From contig NZ_BBJJ01000010.1 in assembly GCF_000739815.1 (NCBI RefSeq), positions 124,001 through 188,000 of the forward strand: a DNA stretch of 64,000 nt. Direction: 5' to 3'. This DNA comes from Paraburkholderia mimosarum LMG 23256 = NBRC 106338. Its GTDB lineage: Bacteria; Pseudomonadota; Gammaproteobacteria; Burkholderiales; Burkholderiaceae. Below, piece by piece: positions 32,089-40,109 of this stretch; within the stretch, counting starts at the first letter, position 1, and each line of letters starts with the position of its first letter. A program made the position numbers and the translations under genes. The notes below the pieces were generated by a model. That model did no database searches, was not told the origin of the DNA, and was given only the letters and a program-made list of their open reading frames with translations.

Positions 32089-33537
32089 TCAAGCGATCCA
32101 CACGGGCGCATCGGTGCCGATCGGCACCGGCGGCCGCGCGTGAAACGCCGGCGTGAGTTCGAGCCGCTCGGCGGGCGCCACCGCGCGCACGCGCCCGAAC
32201 GGCGAATCGATCTCTTCGAGGCAATCGGCGATGTCGGCGGCAGTCACTTCGGGCGTGCGCTGGCCGTCTTCGAGCGTACCCATCGTTTGCAGCCAGCGGC
32301 CCGTTTGCGCGAGGGAAAGGCGCACGTGCCAGCTGCCGCCCTCGCGCATGCGCCGCGCGAGCGCGACCATCGCGCCGAACGCCGCGAGATAGCCCGTGGC
32401 GTGATCGAGCGCCTGGCACGGCAGCGGCCGGACCGCGGCGAATGGCGGCGCGTCTGCCTCGTTGCTCGCGCCACGGCCCGACTTCGCGGCGGCGACGCTT
32501 TCCGTCCAGACGATGCCGCTCGCCGACTGTACGAGGCTGTCGAAACCGCGCCGCTCGCGCCAGGGCCCGCGATGCCCGTACGCGCTGATGGAGACGCACA
32601 CGATGCCCGGACGGATCTGCGCCAGCGCTTCGGGCGCGAATCCCCGCGCGGCGAGCGCGCCGGGCCGATAGCCTTGAACGAATACGTCGGCGTCGCGCAC
32701 GAGCGCACGCAGCTGGTCGCACGCGGCTTCGTCGCGCAAGTCGAGCGTGGCCGAGCGCTTGCTGCGCCCGTTGTCGATCACGAGCGGCGCGATGTTCGGC
32801 AGATGCGCGCCGTTGATGAGCAGCACGTCCGCGCCATGCTGACCGAGCGTGCGCCCGGCCACCGGCCCCGCGATGATGCGCGTGAGATCGAGCACGCGCA
32901 CGCCTTCGAGCGGGCGGGCGCCGGCTTCCGTGCCGCTGACCGCTCGCGGCCCCTCGGCGCTCGCGTCGCCGATGCGCTCGATCTCGAAGAGCGGCAGGCT
33001 CGCCACCGCCTTCGCCTGCTCGTGCGCGGCCCACTCGCGCGGCGTGCGCACGAGCGCGGCGCACAGGCCCGCTCGCGCGAGCGCGTCGTCGAGCGCCGCG
33101 CCTTCCCAGCCGAGGATCGCGCGCGCCACGGCGTCGCGGTCGTCCGCGCACTGCAGCACGCGCAAGATGCCCGCGAGATGATGCGGGAAATTCGCGTGCA
33201 GCTGGATCCAGCGGCCGTCGCCGGTGGGAAAGTGCCCCGTCACAGGATGGCGCAGCTCGGCGGCCGGCTTTCCATCCACATTCAGATACCGCTCGCTGCG
33301 GAACGCCGCGAGCGCGCGACGCACGTCGATCGCCACACGCTGCGCGCGACCCGTGCGCAGCTCATGCAGCTGCGCCGCGGCGAGCCCTGCCGCGCCAATG
33401 CTCACCGCCGCGAGCGCACCCACGCGGAAGACCGAAGGCAGGCCAGGATCGTCGCCCTCGATGTCGAGCCGGTCGAGCGCGGCAGCGTCGCAGCCGGCGA
33501 GCATCCATAGGTGTTCGAGCGCGTGGCGTGGTGTCAT
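32089..33537 (-). CDS. CaiB/BaiF-type (family III) CoA-transferase, two-part form
   Basis: A 482-residue protein. The C-terminal half begins LEGVRVLDLTRIIAGPVAGRTLGQHGADVL, the classical start of family III CoA-transferases, followed by PGIVCVSISAYGHRGPW. The N-terminal half (1-200) resembles the other part of the fold (GLAAAQLHELRTGRAQRVAID, HANFPHH, REWAAHEQ), so the two segments appear in an order swapped from the usual single-domain enzymes. Such enzymes move CoA between carboxylic acids or racemise acyl-CoAs; substrate unknown. It is divergent from a DNA-binding citrate synthase fusion, with a striking dyad between them. Confidence 0.88.
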   Translation of the reverse strand: MTPRHALEHLWMLAGCDAAALDRLDIEGDDPGLPSVFRVGALAAVSIGAAGLAAAQLHELRTGRAQRVAIDVRRALAAFRSERYLNVDGKPAAELRHPVTGHFPTGDGRWIQLHANFPHHLAGILRVLQCADDRDAVARAILGWEGAALDDALARAGLCAALVRTPREWAAHEQAKAVASLPLFEIERIGDASAEGPRAVSGTEAGARPLEGVRVLDLTRIIAGPVAGRTLGQHGADVLLINGAHLPNIAPLVIDNGRSKRSATLDLRDEAACDQLRALVRDADVFVQGYRPGALAARGFAPEALAQIRPGIVCVSISAYGHRGPWRERRGFDSLVQSASGIVWTESVAAAKSGRGASNEADAPPFAAVRPLPCQALDHATGYLAAFGAMVALARRMREGGSWHVRLSLAQTGRWLQTMGTLEDGQRTPEVTAADIADCLEEIDSPFGRVRAVAPAERLELTPAFHARPPVPIGTDAPVWIA

Positions 33538-33608
33538 GGCGTGCGGTCCTTTTACGGGGGATAACGAGCCGAGGTGATGTCACGGATCGTCGCGCCGCTC
33601 GAATCCCG

Positions 33609-33645
33609 AATCAATCTTGATTATCATGATCAACATAGATTGATT
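33609..33645. promoter_or_regulatory. Nested inverted repeats between CoA-transferase and HTH-citrate synthase
   Basis: Outer arms AATCAATCT (33609-33617) and AGATTGATT (33637-33645) are exact complements 19 bases apart. Inside lie TTGAT (33617-33621) and ATCAA (33629-33633), and ATCATGAT (33623-33630) is itself a palindrome. The block is AT-rich in a high-GC setting and lies 26 bp before the fusion gene's start and 71 bp before the CoA-transferase start. It is a likely autoregulatory operator for a dimeric protein. Confidence 0.7.
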
Positions 33646-33671
33646 TGTCCTGTTCGAGGAGGCAAGGCACC

Positions 33672-34922
33672 GTGTCCAGCTATATGACCGCGGAGGAAGC
33701 CGCCGCCGAACTCGGTATCAGCCGCGCCACGCTCTATGCGTATGTCAGCCGCGGGCTCATCGCGTCGGCACCTTCGCCCGACGGGCGCCACAACCGCTAT
33801 GCCGTCGCCGAAGTGCGGCGCCTCGCTCGCCGCAAGGCCGATGGCAAGCGCGCGGGCAAGGTCGCGCAGAAGGTGCTCGACTGGGGCGTGCCCGTGCTCG
33901 AATCGTCGATCACGCTGATCGCCGAAGGCAAGCTTTTCTATCGCGGCGAGGACGCCATCGCGCTCGCGCGCCAGGCTTCGCTGGAGGAAGTGGCCGCGCT
34001 GCTCTGGCAATGCGCGCCGCGCCGCGTGCTGCAGGCGCCCGAGGCGCCCATCGCGGCGGCGCAATGGTCTGCATGGCTGAAGATCTGGAGCGGGCACACG
34101 CCGCTCGAACGCGCGCTCGTGCTCCTGCCCGCCGCCGCCGCGCAAATGCCGCGCATCTGGGCACAGGCCCGCGACGCGCAGATCGACACCGGCGCCATGC
34201 TCATGCGCCTGCTCGCGGCGGCGCTCGTTTCCACTGCGCCGTCGAACGAGCCGCTGCACCGGCAGCTAGGCGAGGCATGGGGCGTACGTTCGCGCGCGCA
34301 AACCGATCTGTTGCGCGCGGCGCTCGTGCTGTGCGCGGACCATGAATTGAACGCCTCGACGTTCACGGTGCGCTGCATCACGTCCACCGGCACGCATCTG
34401 TTCGGCGCGGCAACGGGCGGCCTTGCCGCCCTCGCCGGCCCGCGCCACGGCGGCGAGACCGCTCGCGTGGCCGCGCTCTTCGACGAAGCGGCCCGCGCCG
34501 GCGACCTCCATCGCTACCTGGCCGAGCGTCTTGCGCCTGACGAGCGCGGCGCCGCGCCGACGCTCTCCGGCTTCGGCCACCCGCTCTATCCCGCTGGCGA
34601 CCCGCGCGCTCGCCTGCTGCTCGATCTGCTCGCGCAGCGCGCGAGCGCGCGCTCGCCGATGGACGAAGTCGATGCGCTCGCCCAGGCCGTGGCCGAGACG
34701 AGCGGCGCGCGTCCGACGCTCGACTACGCGCTCGCTGCGATCGAGCGCGTGCTGGGGCTACCGCGTGGCGCGGCGTTCACGCTGTTCGCCGTGGGACGCG
34801 TGACGGGCTGGGTCGCGCACGCGCTGGAACAAGCCGCCGATGGCCGGCTGATCCGCCCGCGCGCCCGCTACGTGGGCGACATGGCAAGCGATGTCAGCAA
34901 GGTCGTGGGGCACATCCCATAA
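33672..34922 (+). CDS. Citrate synthase-family protein with N-terminal helix-turn-helix domain
   Basis: A 416-residue fusion. Residues 5-50 form a MerR/excisionase-type HTH (MTAEEAAAELGISRATLYAY, then SPDGRHNRY, the wing). From about residue 80 a citrate-synthase fold follows. Residues matching the catalytic or substrate set are present: His224 in DHELNAST, His259 in GPRHGG, His303 in GFGHPLY and Asp351 in TLDYAL. It may therefore still bind or convert oxaloacetate and an acyl-CoA. The start is GTG at 33672, with GAGGAGG and AAGG upstream; ATG at 33684 is an alternative. It is divergent from a CoA-transferase, across nested dyads. The natural inference is a metabolite-sensing regulator built from an enzyme. 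I know of no characterised member. Confidence 0.88.
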   Translation: MSSYMTAEEAAAELGISRATLYAYVSRGLIASAPSPDGRHNRYAVAEVRRLARRKADGKRAGKVAQKVLDWGVPVLESSITLIAEGKLFYRGEDAIALARQASLEEVAALLWQCAPRRVLQAPEAPIAAAQWSAWLKIWSGHTPLERALVLLPAAAAQMPRIWAQARDAQIDTGAMLMRLLAAALVSTAPSNEPLHRQLGEAWGVRSRAQTDLLRAALVLCADHELNASTFTVRCITSTGTHLFGAATGGLAALAGPRHGGETARVAALFDEAARAGDLHRYLAERLAPDERGAAPTLSGFGHPLYPAGDPRARLLLDLLAQRASARSPMDEVDALAQAVAETSGARPTLDYALAAIERVLGLPRGAAFTLFAVGRVTGWVAHALEQAADGRLIRPRARYVGDMASDVSKVVGHIP

Positions 34923-34936
34923 CGCACGCCACCGCC

Positions 34937-35317
34937 TCAGCCCGCTGCCCGAACGCCCCACTGCCCGCGCACCGCCCAGCCGCGCAGCGCCTCGCCGAGG
35001 CGCGCGGCCGCACCGCGCGCACCCGCCGCGCGTGCGCGTTCCACATCGACCGGCTCCGCCGTCCGCGCCGGTGCAGCAGCGGTTGCGCCGCCCAGCGCGA
35101 GAGCGAAGCGCGCCCCTTCACGGCCCGCGCTCGCGTGGACGCGCACGCCCGCTACGAGCCGAATCGACTCGCCGGCGCGCAGCCAGTAGTCGCCGCCGTC
35201 GCCTGCGATCGTGAGCCAGAGTTCGCCTTCGCTCACGTGCAAGTGCATTGCCTCGGCCAGCCTCCAGCTTTCGACGGGCTCACCGTATTCCATTTCGAAG
35301 ATTCGGATTTCGCGCAT
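34937..35317 (-). CDS. DUF2917 domain protein
   Basis: A 126-residue cytoplasmic protein with a small cupin-like domain. The family marks are LHVSEGELWLTIAGDGGDYWLRAGESIRL in its first half (HVSEGELWLTI then DYWLRAGE). The rest is Ala/Arg-rich and poorly conserved. Function is unknown. It is divergent from the MocR-type regulator, and this pairing recurs in Burkholderia to my recollection, so it may be the regulator's target. The stop lies 14 bp from the stop of the citrate-synthase fusion, which converges on it. Confidence 0.82.
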   Translation of the reverse strand: MREIRIFEMEYGEPVESWRLAEAMHLHVSEGELWLTIAGDGGDYWLRAGESIRLVAGVRVHASAGREGARFALALGGATAAAPARTAEPVDVERARAAGARGAAARLGEALRGWAVRGQWGVRAAG

Positions 35318-35449
35318 TGCCGTGCTCCTTGCAGATCGGCCGCCGAAACCCTCGGACGGCCACCGGAAGGCTTGCAGATGCGGACTTGAAGGCTCTTCCC
35401 GGTAGGAGCATTATTGCGGTCAGTGCCGCACGACCCCATGCACACTTAC

Positions 35450-35472
35450 GCACAGTTAGCCCGGAACTGTGC
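35450..35472. promoter_or_regulatory. Inverted repeat between DUF2917 and MocR genes
   Basis: GCACAGTT (35450-35457) and AACTGTGC (35465-35472) form a perfect 8-bp dyad with a 7-base spacer. It lies 69 bp upstream of the MocR-type gene and 133 bp upstream of the DUF2917 gene, fitting an operator for one or both. Confidence 0.6.
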
Positions 35473-35540
35473 AGCCGAAAAATCGAACAGTCCAGGCCGT
35501 GTCGAACTTCAGCCCGAAGCGAGACACCAGCGAGATCCCT

Positions 35541-36995
35541 ATGAAACTCGAACTCGATCGCACGAGCGGCGTTCCGCTCACCGACCAGATCGTCAACGGC
35601 GTGCAGACCTGGATCCGTTCGCGCGTCGCGCATCCCGGCGCGCGCCTGCCGTCGATCCGCCAGTTCGCGGCCGACTACGCGATCAGCCGCTTTCCCGTGA
35701 TCGAGGCGTACGACCGGCTCGTCTCGCTCGGCTACCTCGACTCTCGCCACGGCTCGGGCTTCTATGTGAGCGAGTATGCGCACGCGGGGCTGTCGGGCAT
35801 GGGCACCTGCGACCTCACGAACGCCGCCGACGAGTCGGGCCATCTGCTCAGCCAGATGGAGCGCGGGGGCGAACTGCTGCAGCTCGACAGCGGCTCGATT
35901 CCGGTGGCATGGCGCGACGTCGACGCGATCGGCCAGGCGATCCGCCACGTCTCGCGCAGCGACCCCGCGAGCCTCGTCGACTACGGCACGCCAATGGGAG
36001 ACGCCACCCTGCGCGAGCACCTGCGCAACCGGCTCGCGCCGCTCGGCATCGCCGCGCAGTCGCAGCAGATCCTCGTCACCGAAGGCGCGAGCGAGGGCTT
36101 CGACCTGCTCCTGCGCTACATGCTCAAGCCCGGCGACACGGCCTTCGTCGAGGATCCCGGCTACTACAACCTGTACGGCCTGCTCAAACTGCATGGCGTG
36201 CGCCTCGTGGGCATCCGCCGCACGTCGAGCGGGCCCGACCTCGATCACCTGCACGCGATGCTCGCCGAGCACCGCCCGCGCGCGTTCTTCGTCAACACGG
36301 TGTTCCACAACCCCACCGGCTCGACGATCGCGCCACCCGTGGCGTTCCGGCTGCTCCAGCTCGCGCGCGAGCACCGCTTCACGATCGTCGAGGACGACAT
36401 CTACGCCGATTTTCAGGCCGACCCGACCGACCGGCTCGCCGCGCTCGACCAGTTCGAGCACGTCGTGTACGTGGGCGGGCTCTCGAAAACACTCTCCTCG
36501 TCGCTGCGGGTGGGCTATGTCGTGGCGAACCCGGCGATCGTGCGCGATCTCGCGGCCATCAAGGCGCTCACCACCATCAGCGGCTCGCGTTTCGCGCAGG
36601 CCGTCGCCGCCACGCTGCTCGAGCGCGGCGCCTATCGCAAGTACCTCGACCGGCTGCGCCGGCGCATCGCCGAGGCGCAAGGGTCGGCCACGCGCACGCT
36701 CGAAGCCCATGGCTGGGAACTGTTCGGCGGCCCTGCGTCCGCAACGGCCGCAACGGCGAGCGCGGCGCGCGGCTATGCGCAGACGGGCGGCAAGTTCGTC
36801 TGGGCCCGCGTGCCGCACATGGACGATTCGACGCGGCTCGCGGCCTGCGGCGAACCGCTCGGCGTGGCGGTCTCGCCGGGCAGTCACTTCCGCCCGCACG
36901 GCGAGCCGAGCCCGTGGATCCGCATCAACGTCGCGCTCACGCATGATCCGCGCGCCCAGGCGTTCTTCGCGGCGGCGGCGCAGCTACGCGGATAA
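35541..36995 (+). CDS. MocR-family regulator: GntR winged helix fused to PLP aminotransferase domain
   Basis: A 484-residue protein. Residues 10-76 form the GntR winged helix (LTDQIVNGVQTWIRSR, LPSIRQFAADYAISRFPVIEA, GSGFYV). After a linker rich in Glu and Ser, a fold-type I aminotransferase domain follows. It has NPTGSTIAPP, EDDIYADF and the PLP-lysine segment GGLSKTLSSSLRVGYV. MocR proteins use bound PLP or a PLP-amino acid adduct to control transcription, usually without being transaminases. Effector unknown. The start ATG at 35541 leaves the N-terminus MKLELDRTSGVPL; the Shine-Dalgarno is weak. A dyad lies upstream. Confidence 0.93.
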   Translation: MKLELDRTSGVPLTDQIVNGVQTWIRSRVAHPGARLPSIRQFAADYAISRFPVIEAYDRLVSLGYLDSRHGSGFYVSEYAHAGLSGMGTCDLTNAADESGHLLSQMERGGELLQLDSGSIPVAWRDVDAIGQAIRHVSRSDPASLVDYGTPMGDATLREHLRNRLAPLGIAAQSQQILVTEGASEGFDLLLRYMLKPGDTAFVEDPGYYNLYGLLKLHGVRLVGIRRTSSGPDLDHLHAMLAEHRPRAFFVNTVFHNPTGSTIAPPVAFRLLQLAREHRFTIVEDDIYADFQADPTDRLAALDQFEHVVYVGGLSKTLSSSLRVGYVVANPAIVRDLAAIKALTTISGSRFAQAVAATLLERGAYRKYLDRLRRRIAEAQGSATRTLEAHGWELFGGPASATAATASAARGYAQTGGKFVWARVPHMDDSTRLAACGEPLGVAVSPGSHFRPHGEPSPWIRINVALTHDPRAQAFFAAAAQLRG

Positions 36996-37102
36996 ACGCC
37001 TTTCCCGGGGACGCGGCGGCCGCGGCGCCGCGGAACCGCTAACTGCGCGTGCAGGGCGTTTTCCCTACAATGGCGCTTGCCTGCGAGCCCCACTCCCCGC
37101 CC

Positions 37103-38545
37103 ATGTCCGAATCCGCCGCCGCGTCCAGCACTGCCCCGTCTCCCCGCTCCTTGTCCGTGATGCTGTGGCTCGTCGCCACCGGCTTCTTCATGCAGACGCT
37201 CGATTCGACCATCGTCAACACGGCGTTGCCGGCGATGGCCAGAAGTCTCGGCGAACTACCGTTGCGCATGCAATCAGTCGTGATCGCGTATTCGCTCACG
37301 ATGGCGGTGATGATTCCGGTGTCGGGCTGGCTCGCGGACAAACTCGGCACACGCCGCGTGTTTCTCGGCGCGATCTTCGTGTTCACCGTCGGCTCGCTGC
37401 TGTGCGCGAGCGCGCATACGCTGAACCAGCTCGTGCTCTCGCGCATCGCGCAGGGCGTGGGCGGCGCGATGCTGCTGCCGGTCGGCCGCCTTGCCGTGCT
37501 GCGCACGTTTCCAGCCGAGCGCTATCTGCCCGCGCTCTCGTTCGTGGCGATTCCGGGCTTGATCGGCCCGCTCATCGGCCCGACGCTGGGCGGCTGGCTC
37601 GTGCAGATCGCCTCGTGGCACTGGATCTTTCTCATTAACGTGCCCGTGGGCGTGGTGGGCTGCGTCGCCACCTTCATCTTCATGCCGGACAGCCGCAACC
37701 CCGAGACGCCGCGCTTCGACCTGCCAGGCTACCTGCTGCTCGTCACGGGCATGGTGGCGATCTCGTTCGCCCTCGACGGGCGCGCCGAGTTCGGCATCCA
37801 GCACGCCACCGTGCTCGTGCTCTTCATCCTCTCGCTCGCCGCGTTCGTGGCCTACGGCCTGCACGCGGTGCGCACGCCCCAGCCCATCTTCTCGCTCGAT
37901 CTCTTCAAGATCCACACCTTCAGCGTGGGCCTGCTCGGCAATCTGTTCGCGCGCATCGGCAGCGGCGCGATGCCGTATCTGATACCGCTGCTGCTGCAGG
38001 TGGCGCTCGGCTACACGGCGTTCCAGGCAGGTCTCATGATGCTGCCCACCGCAGCCGCGGGCATGTTCTCCAAGCGCCTCGTCACGTATCTCATCATGCG
38101 CCACGGCTACCGCCGCGTGCTGGTCTCGAACACGGTGCTGGTCGGCCTCATGATGGCGAGCTTCGCGCTTTCCACGCCCAACGAACCGCTGTGGATGCGC
38201 ATCGCGCAGCTCGCGCTGTTCGGCGCCGTCAACTCGATGCAGTTCACGGCGATGAACACCCTCACGCTCAAGGATCTCGGTACCGGCGGCGCGAGCAGCG
38301 GCAACAGCCTCTTCTCGCTCGTGCAGATGCTCTCAATGAGCCTCGGCGTGACTGTCGCCGGTGCGCTGCTCACCACCTTCACGGGCATCATCGCCCACAA
38401 GACGGACGCGAACGTGATCCCGGCGTTCCACGCGACGTTCATTTGCGTCGGCATCATCACGGCGGCCTCCTCGTGGATCTTCGGGCAGCTCTCGCCGGAC
38501 CTGCGGCGCACCGCGAAGCGGACCGATCCGTCCGAACGGACCTGA
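37103..38545 (+). CDS. MFS multidrug exporter, DHA2 family (MdtD-like)
   Basis: Inner-membrane proton antiporter of about 480 residues with some fourteen hydrophobic segments. It opens, after a Ser/Ala-rich tail, with LWLVATGFFMQTLDSTIVNTALP, the DHA2 motif D1. Motif A follows as GWLADKLGTRRVF and motif C as GLIGPLIGPTLGGWL. It most resembles E. coli MdtD. Start codon choice is between 37103 and an in-frame start at 37049. Substrates cannot be predicted. It follows the MocR gene after 107 bp in the same direction; no resistance nodulation partner is nearby. Confidence 0.9.
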   Translation: MSESAAASSTAPSPRSLSVMLWLVATGFFMQTLDSTIVNTALPAMARSLGELPLRMQSVVIAYSLTMAVMIPVSGWLADKLGTRRVFLGAIFVFTVGSLLCASAHTLNQLVLSRIAQGVGGAMLLPVGRLAVLRTFPAERYLPALSFVAIPGLIGPLIGPTLGGWLVQIASWHWIFLINVPVGVVGCVATFIFMPDSRNPETPRFDLPGYLLLVTGMVAISFALDGRAEFGIQHATVLVLFILSLAAFVAYGLHAVRTPQPIFSLDLFKIHTFSVGLLGNLFARIGSGAMPYLIPLLLQVALGYTAFQAGLMMLPTAAAGMFSKRLVTYLIMRHGYRRVLVSNTVLVGLMMASFALSTPNEPLWMRIAQLALFGAVNSMQFTAMNTLTLKDLGTGGASSGNSLFSLVQMLSMSLGVTVAGALLTTFTGIIAHKTDANVIPAFHATFICVGIITAASSWIFGQLSPDLRRTAKRTDPSERT

Positions 38546-38842
38546 CAACCGCGCGGCTGAGGCGCCGCGCTTGTCACACTGAGTTGCCACCCTGAACTCG
38601 CAGCCGGCGCGCGCACCGCGAAGGTGCAGCGAGCGCCTCCCGGCCGTGCGCGGCTCGCACCCACGACAGCTTCCCGCACCAGCGAGTGCACCATCGAGCG
38701 CATCTTTTACGAAACAGCGCGGCCCCTGCATGGCCAATGGCCGCGGGAACCGGGACTTGCATACTTTTTGCTGTCCTATCCTGTAAACTTGACGCTCACC
38801 CGTCCAGCCCGCCATGCGCCCCATCGAATATTCCTGACCAGC

Positions 38843-40108
38843 ATGATCGACATCGATCCCCCCGGCTACCAGTCACGCCCGATCGCGGGCGAGGAAGGCG
38901 CCCGCCGCACGGTGCTATACGGCGGCTACACCGTCTTCAGCGTGTTTCAGCCCGTGTTTTCGGTCGCGCACCGGCGCGCGATCGGCTATCACGCATCACT
39001 GCGCGCGCACGACGAGCAGGGCCAGCAGGCGCCGTCGCAGGAGGTGTTCACGCAGGCGGCGCGGCGCGGCGACCTGCTGGAACTCGGCCGCCTCGCGGAA
39101 TCGCTGCATCTGGGCAATTTCAACGCCTTCGATTCGCATGACGAATGGCTGTTCCTGAGCCTGCATCCGGCCGCGCTCATGGACACGAGCTACGGCGACG
39201 CCCTGCTTGCCGGCCTCAAGGCGCTCGGCCTGCAGCCGCAGCGCGTGGTGCTCGAAGTGTCGGAGCAGGCAGGCGGCGAGAACTCGCGCTTCGCGGAAAT
39301 CATCGACGGGCTGCGCAAGGCGGGCTTCGTGATCGCGCTGGATGGCTTCGGCGCGAAGCATTCCAACATCGACCGCGTGTGGCAAGTGCGCCCCGACATC
39401 GTCACGCTCGACCGCAGCCTGCTCGCCCAGGCGAGCCGCCACGCGCATATCGAGCGCGTGCTGCCGGGGCTCGTCTCGATGCTGCACGAGTCGGGCCAGC
39501 TCGTGCTGGTGGGCGGTTTGTCGACCGAGCGCGACGCGCTGATCGCGCTGGAGAGCAACGCCGATTTCGTGCAGGGCGCCTGGTTTGCACCGCCCGATGT
39601 CGAGCCGGTGCCGCCCGCCAAGGCCGCACAGCTCATGGAAGACCTTTCCGCGCGCCTGCGCGAGTCCGTGAGCGCGCGCGAACGGGCACAATGCGCGCGC
39701 CTCGCACCCTACGTGAACGCGATCGAGGCCGCAGCGAAGCAGCTTGCCGGGGGCGCGAGCATGAGCGACGCCACCTTGCCGCTGCTCGGCCTCGACGACA
39801 CGGCGCGCTGCTTTCTGCTCGATGCGTCCGGCCGCCAGATCGGCGACAACGTGCTGCCCGACGGCCGCACGTCGCAACGCGCCAAGCGCTTTCGGCCGCT
39901 GCTGCATTCGGAGGGGGCGAGCTGGGAGCGGCGGCCTTACTTCATCGGTGCGATGAAGACGCCGGGCAGCGTTCAGTTCACGCCGCCCTATCTGTCGATC
40001 AACGAGGCGCACTTGTGTGTGACAGCCTCGATCTCCGCGCAAACGCCGCACGGCGTGCAAGTGCTTTGCGTCGACATCAACTGGGAATCGGCGGCACGGC
40101 GCGTGTAG
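38843..40108 (+). CDS. Degenerate EAL-domain protein with C-terminal sensor-like domain
   Basis: A 421-residue protein. Residues 30-260 align with the EAL phosphodiesterase fold of c-di-GMP turnover, but key positions are changed. The signature EALLR is HASLR at 50-54. The metal-binding Asn position reads S in LFLSLHP. DDFG is DGFG at 167-170, and the Lys of VKID is Thr in IVTLD. Only the Glu of LEVSE at 138 and Asp 190 remain. It is therefore probably not a phosphodiesterase. The C-terminal part (from about 290) contains CFLLDASGRQIGDNVLPDG and a Cache/YkuI-like fold pattern. It may bind c-di-GMP or a protein partner. The start at 38843 (MIDIDPPGYQSR) is tentative. It converges on the sigma factor gene. 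Confidence 0.85.
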   Translation: MIDIDPPGYQSRPIAGEEGARRTVLYGGYTVFSVFQPVFSVAHRRAIGYHASLRAHDEQGQQAPSQEVFTQAARRGDLLELGRLAESLHLGNFNAFDSHDEWLFLSLHPAALMDTSYGDALLAGLKALGLQPQRVVLEVSEQAGGENSRFAEIIDGLRKAGFVIALDGFGAKHSNIDRVWQVRPDIVTLDRSLLAQASRHAHIERVLPGLVSMLHESGQLVLVGGLSTERDALIALESNADFVQGAWFAPPDVEPVPPAKAAQLMEDLSARLRESVSARERAQCARLAPYVNAIEAAAKQLAGGASMSDATLPLLGLDDTARCFLLDASGRQIGDNVLPDGRTSQRAKRFRPLLHSEGASWERRPYFIGAMKTPGSVQFTPPYLSINEAHLCVTASISAQTPHGVQVLCVDINWESAARRV

Positions 40109-40109
40109 T

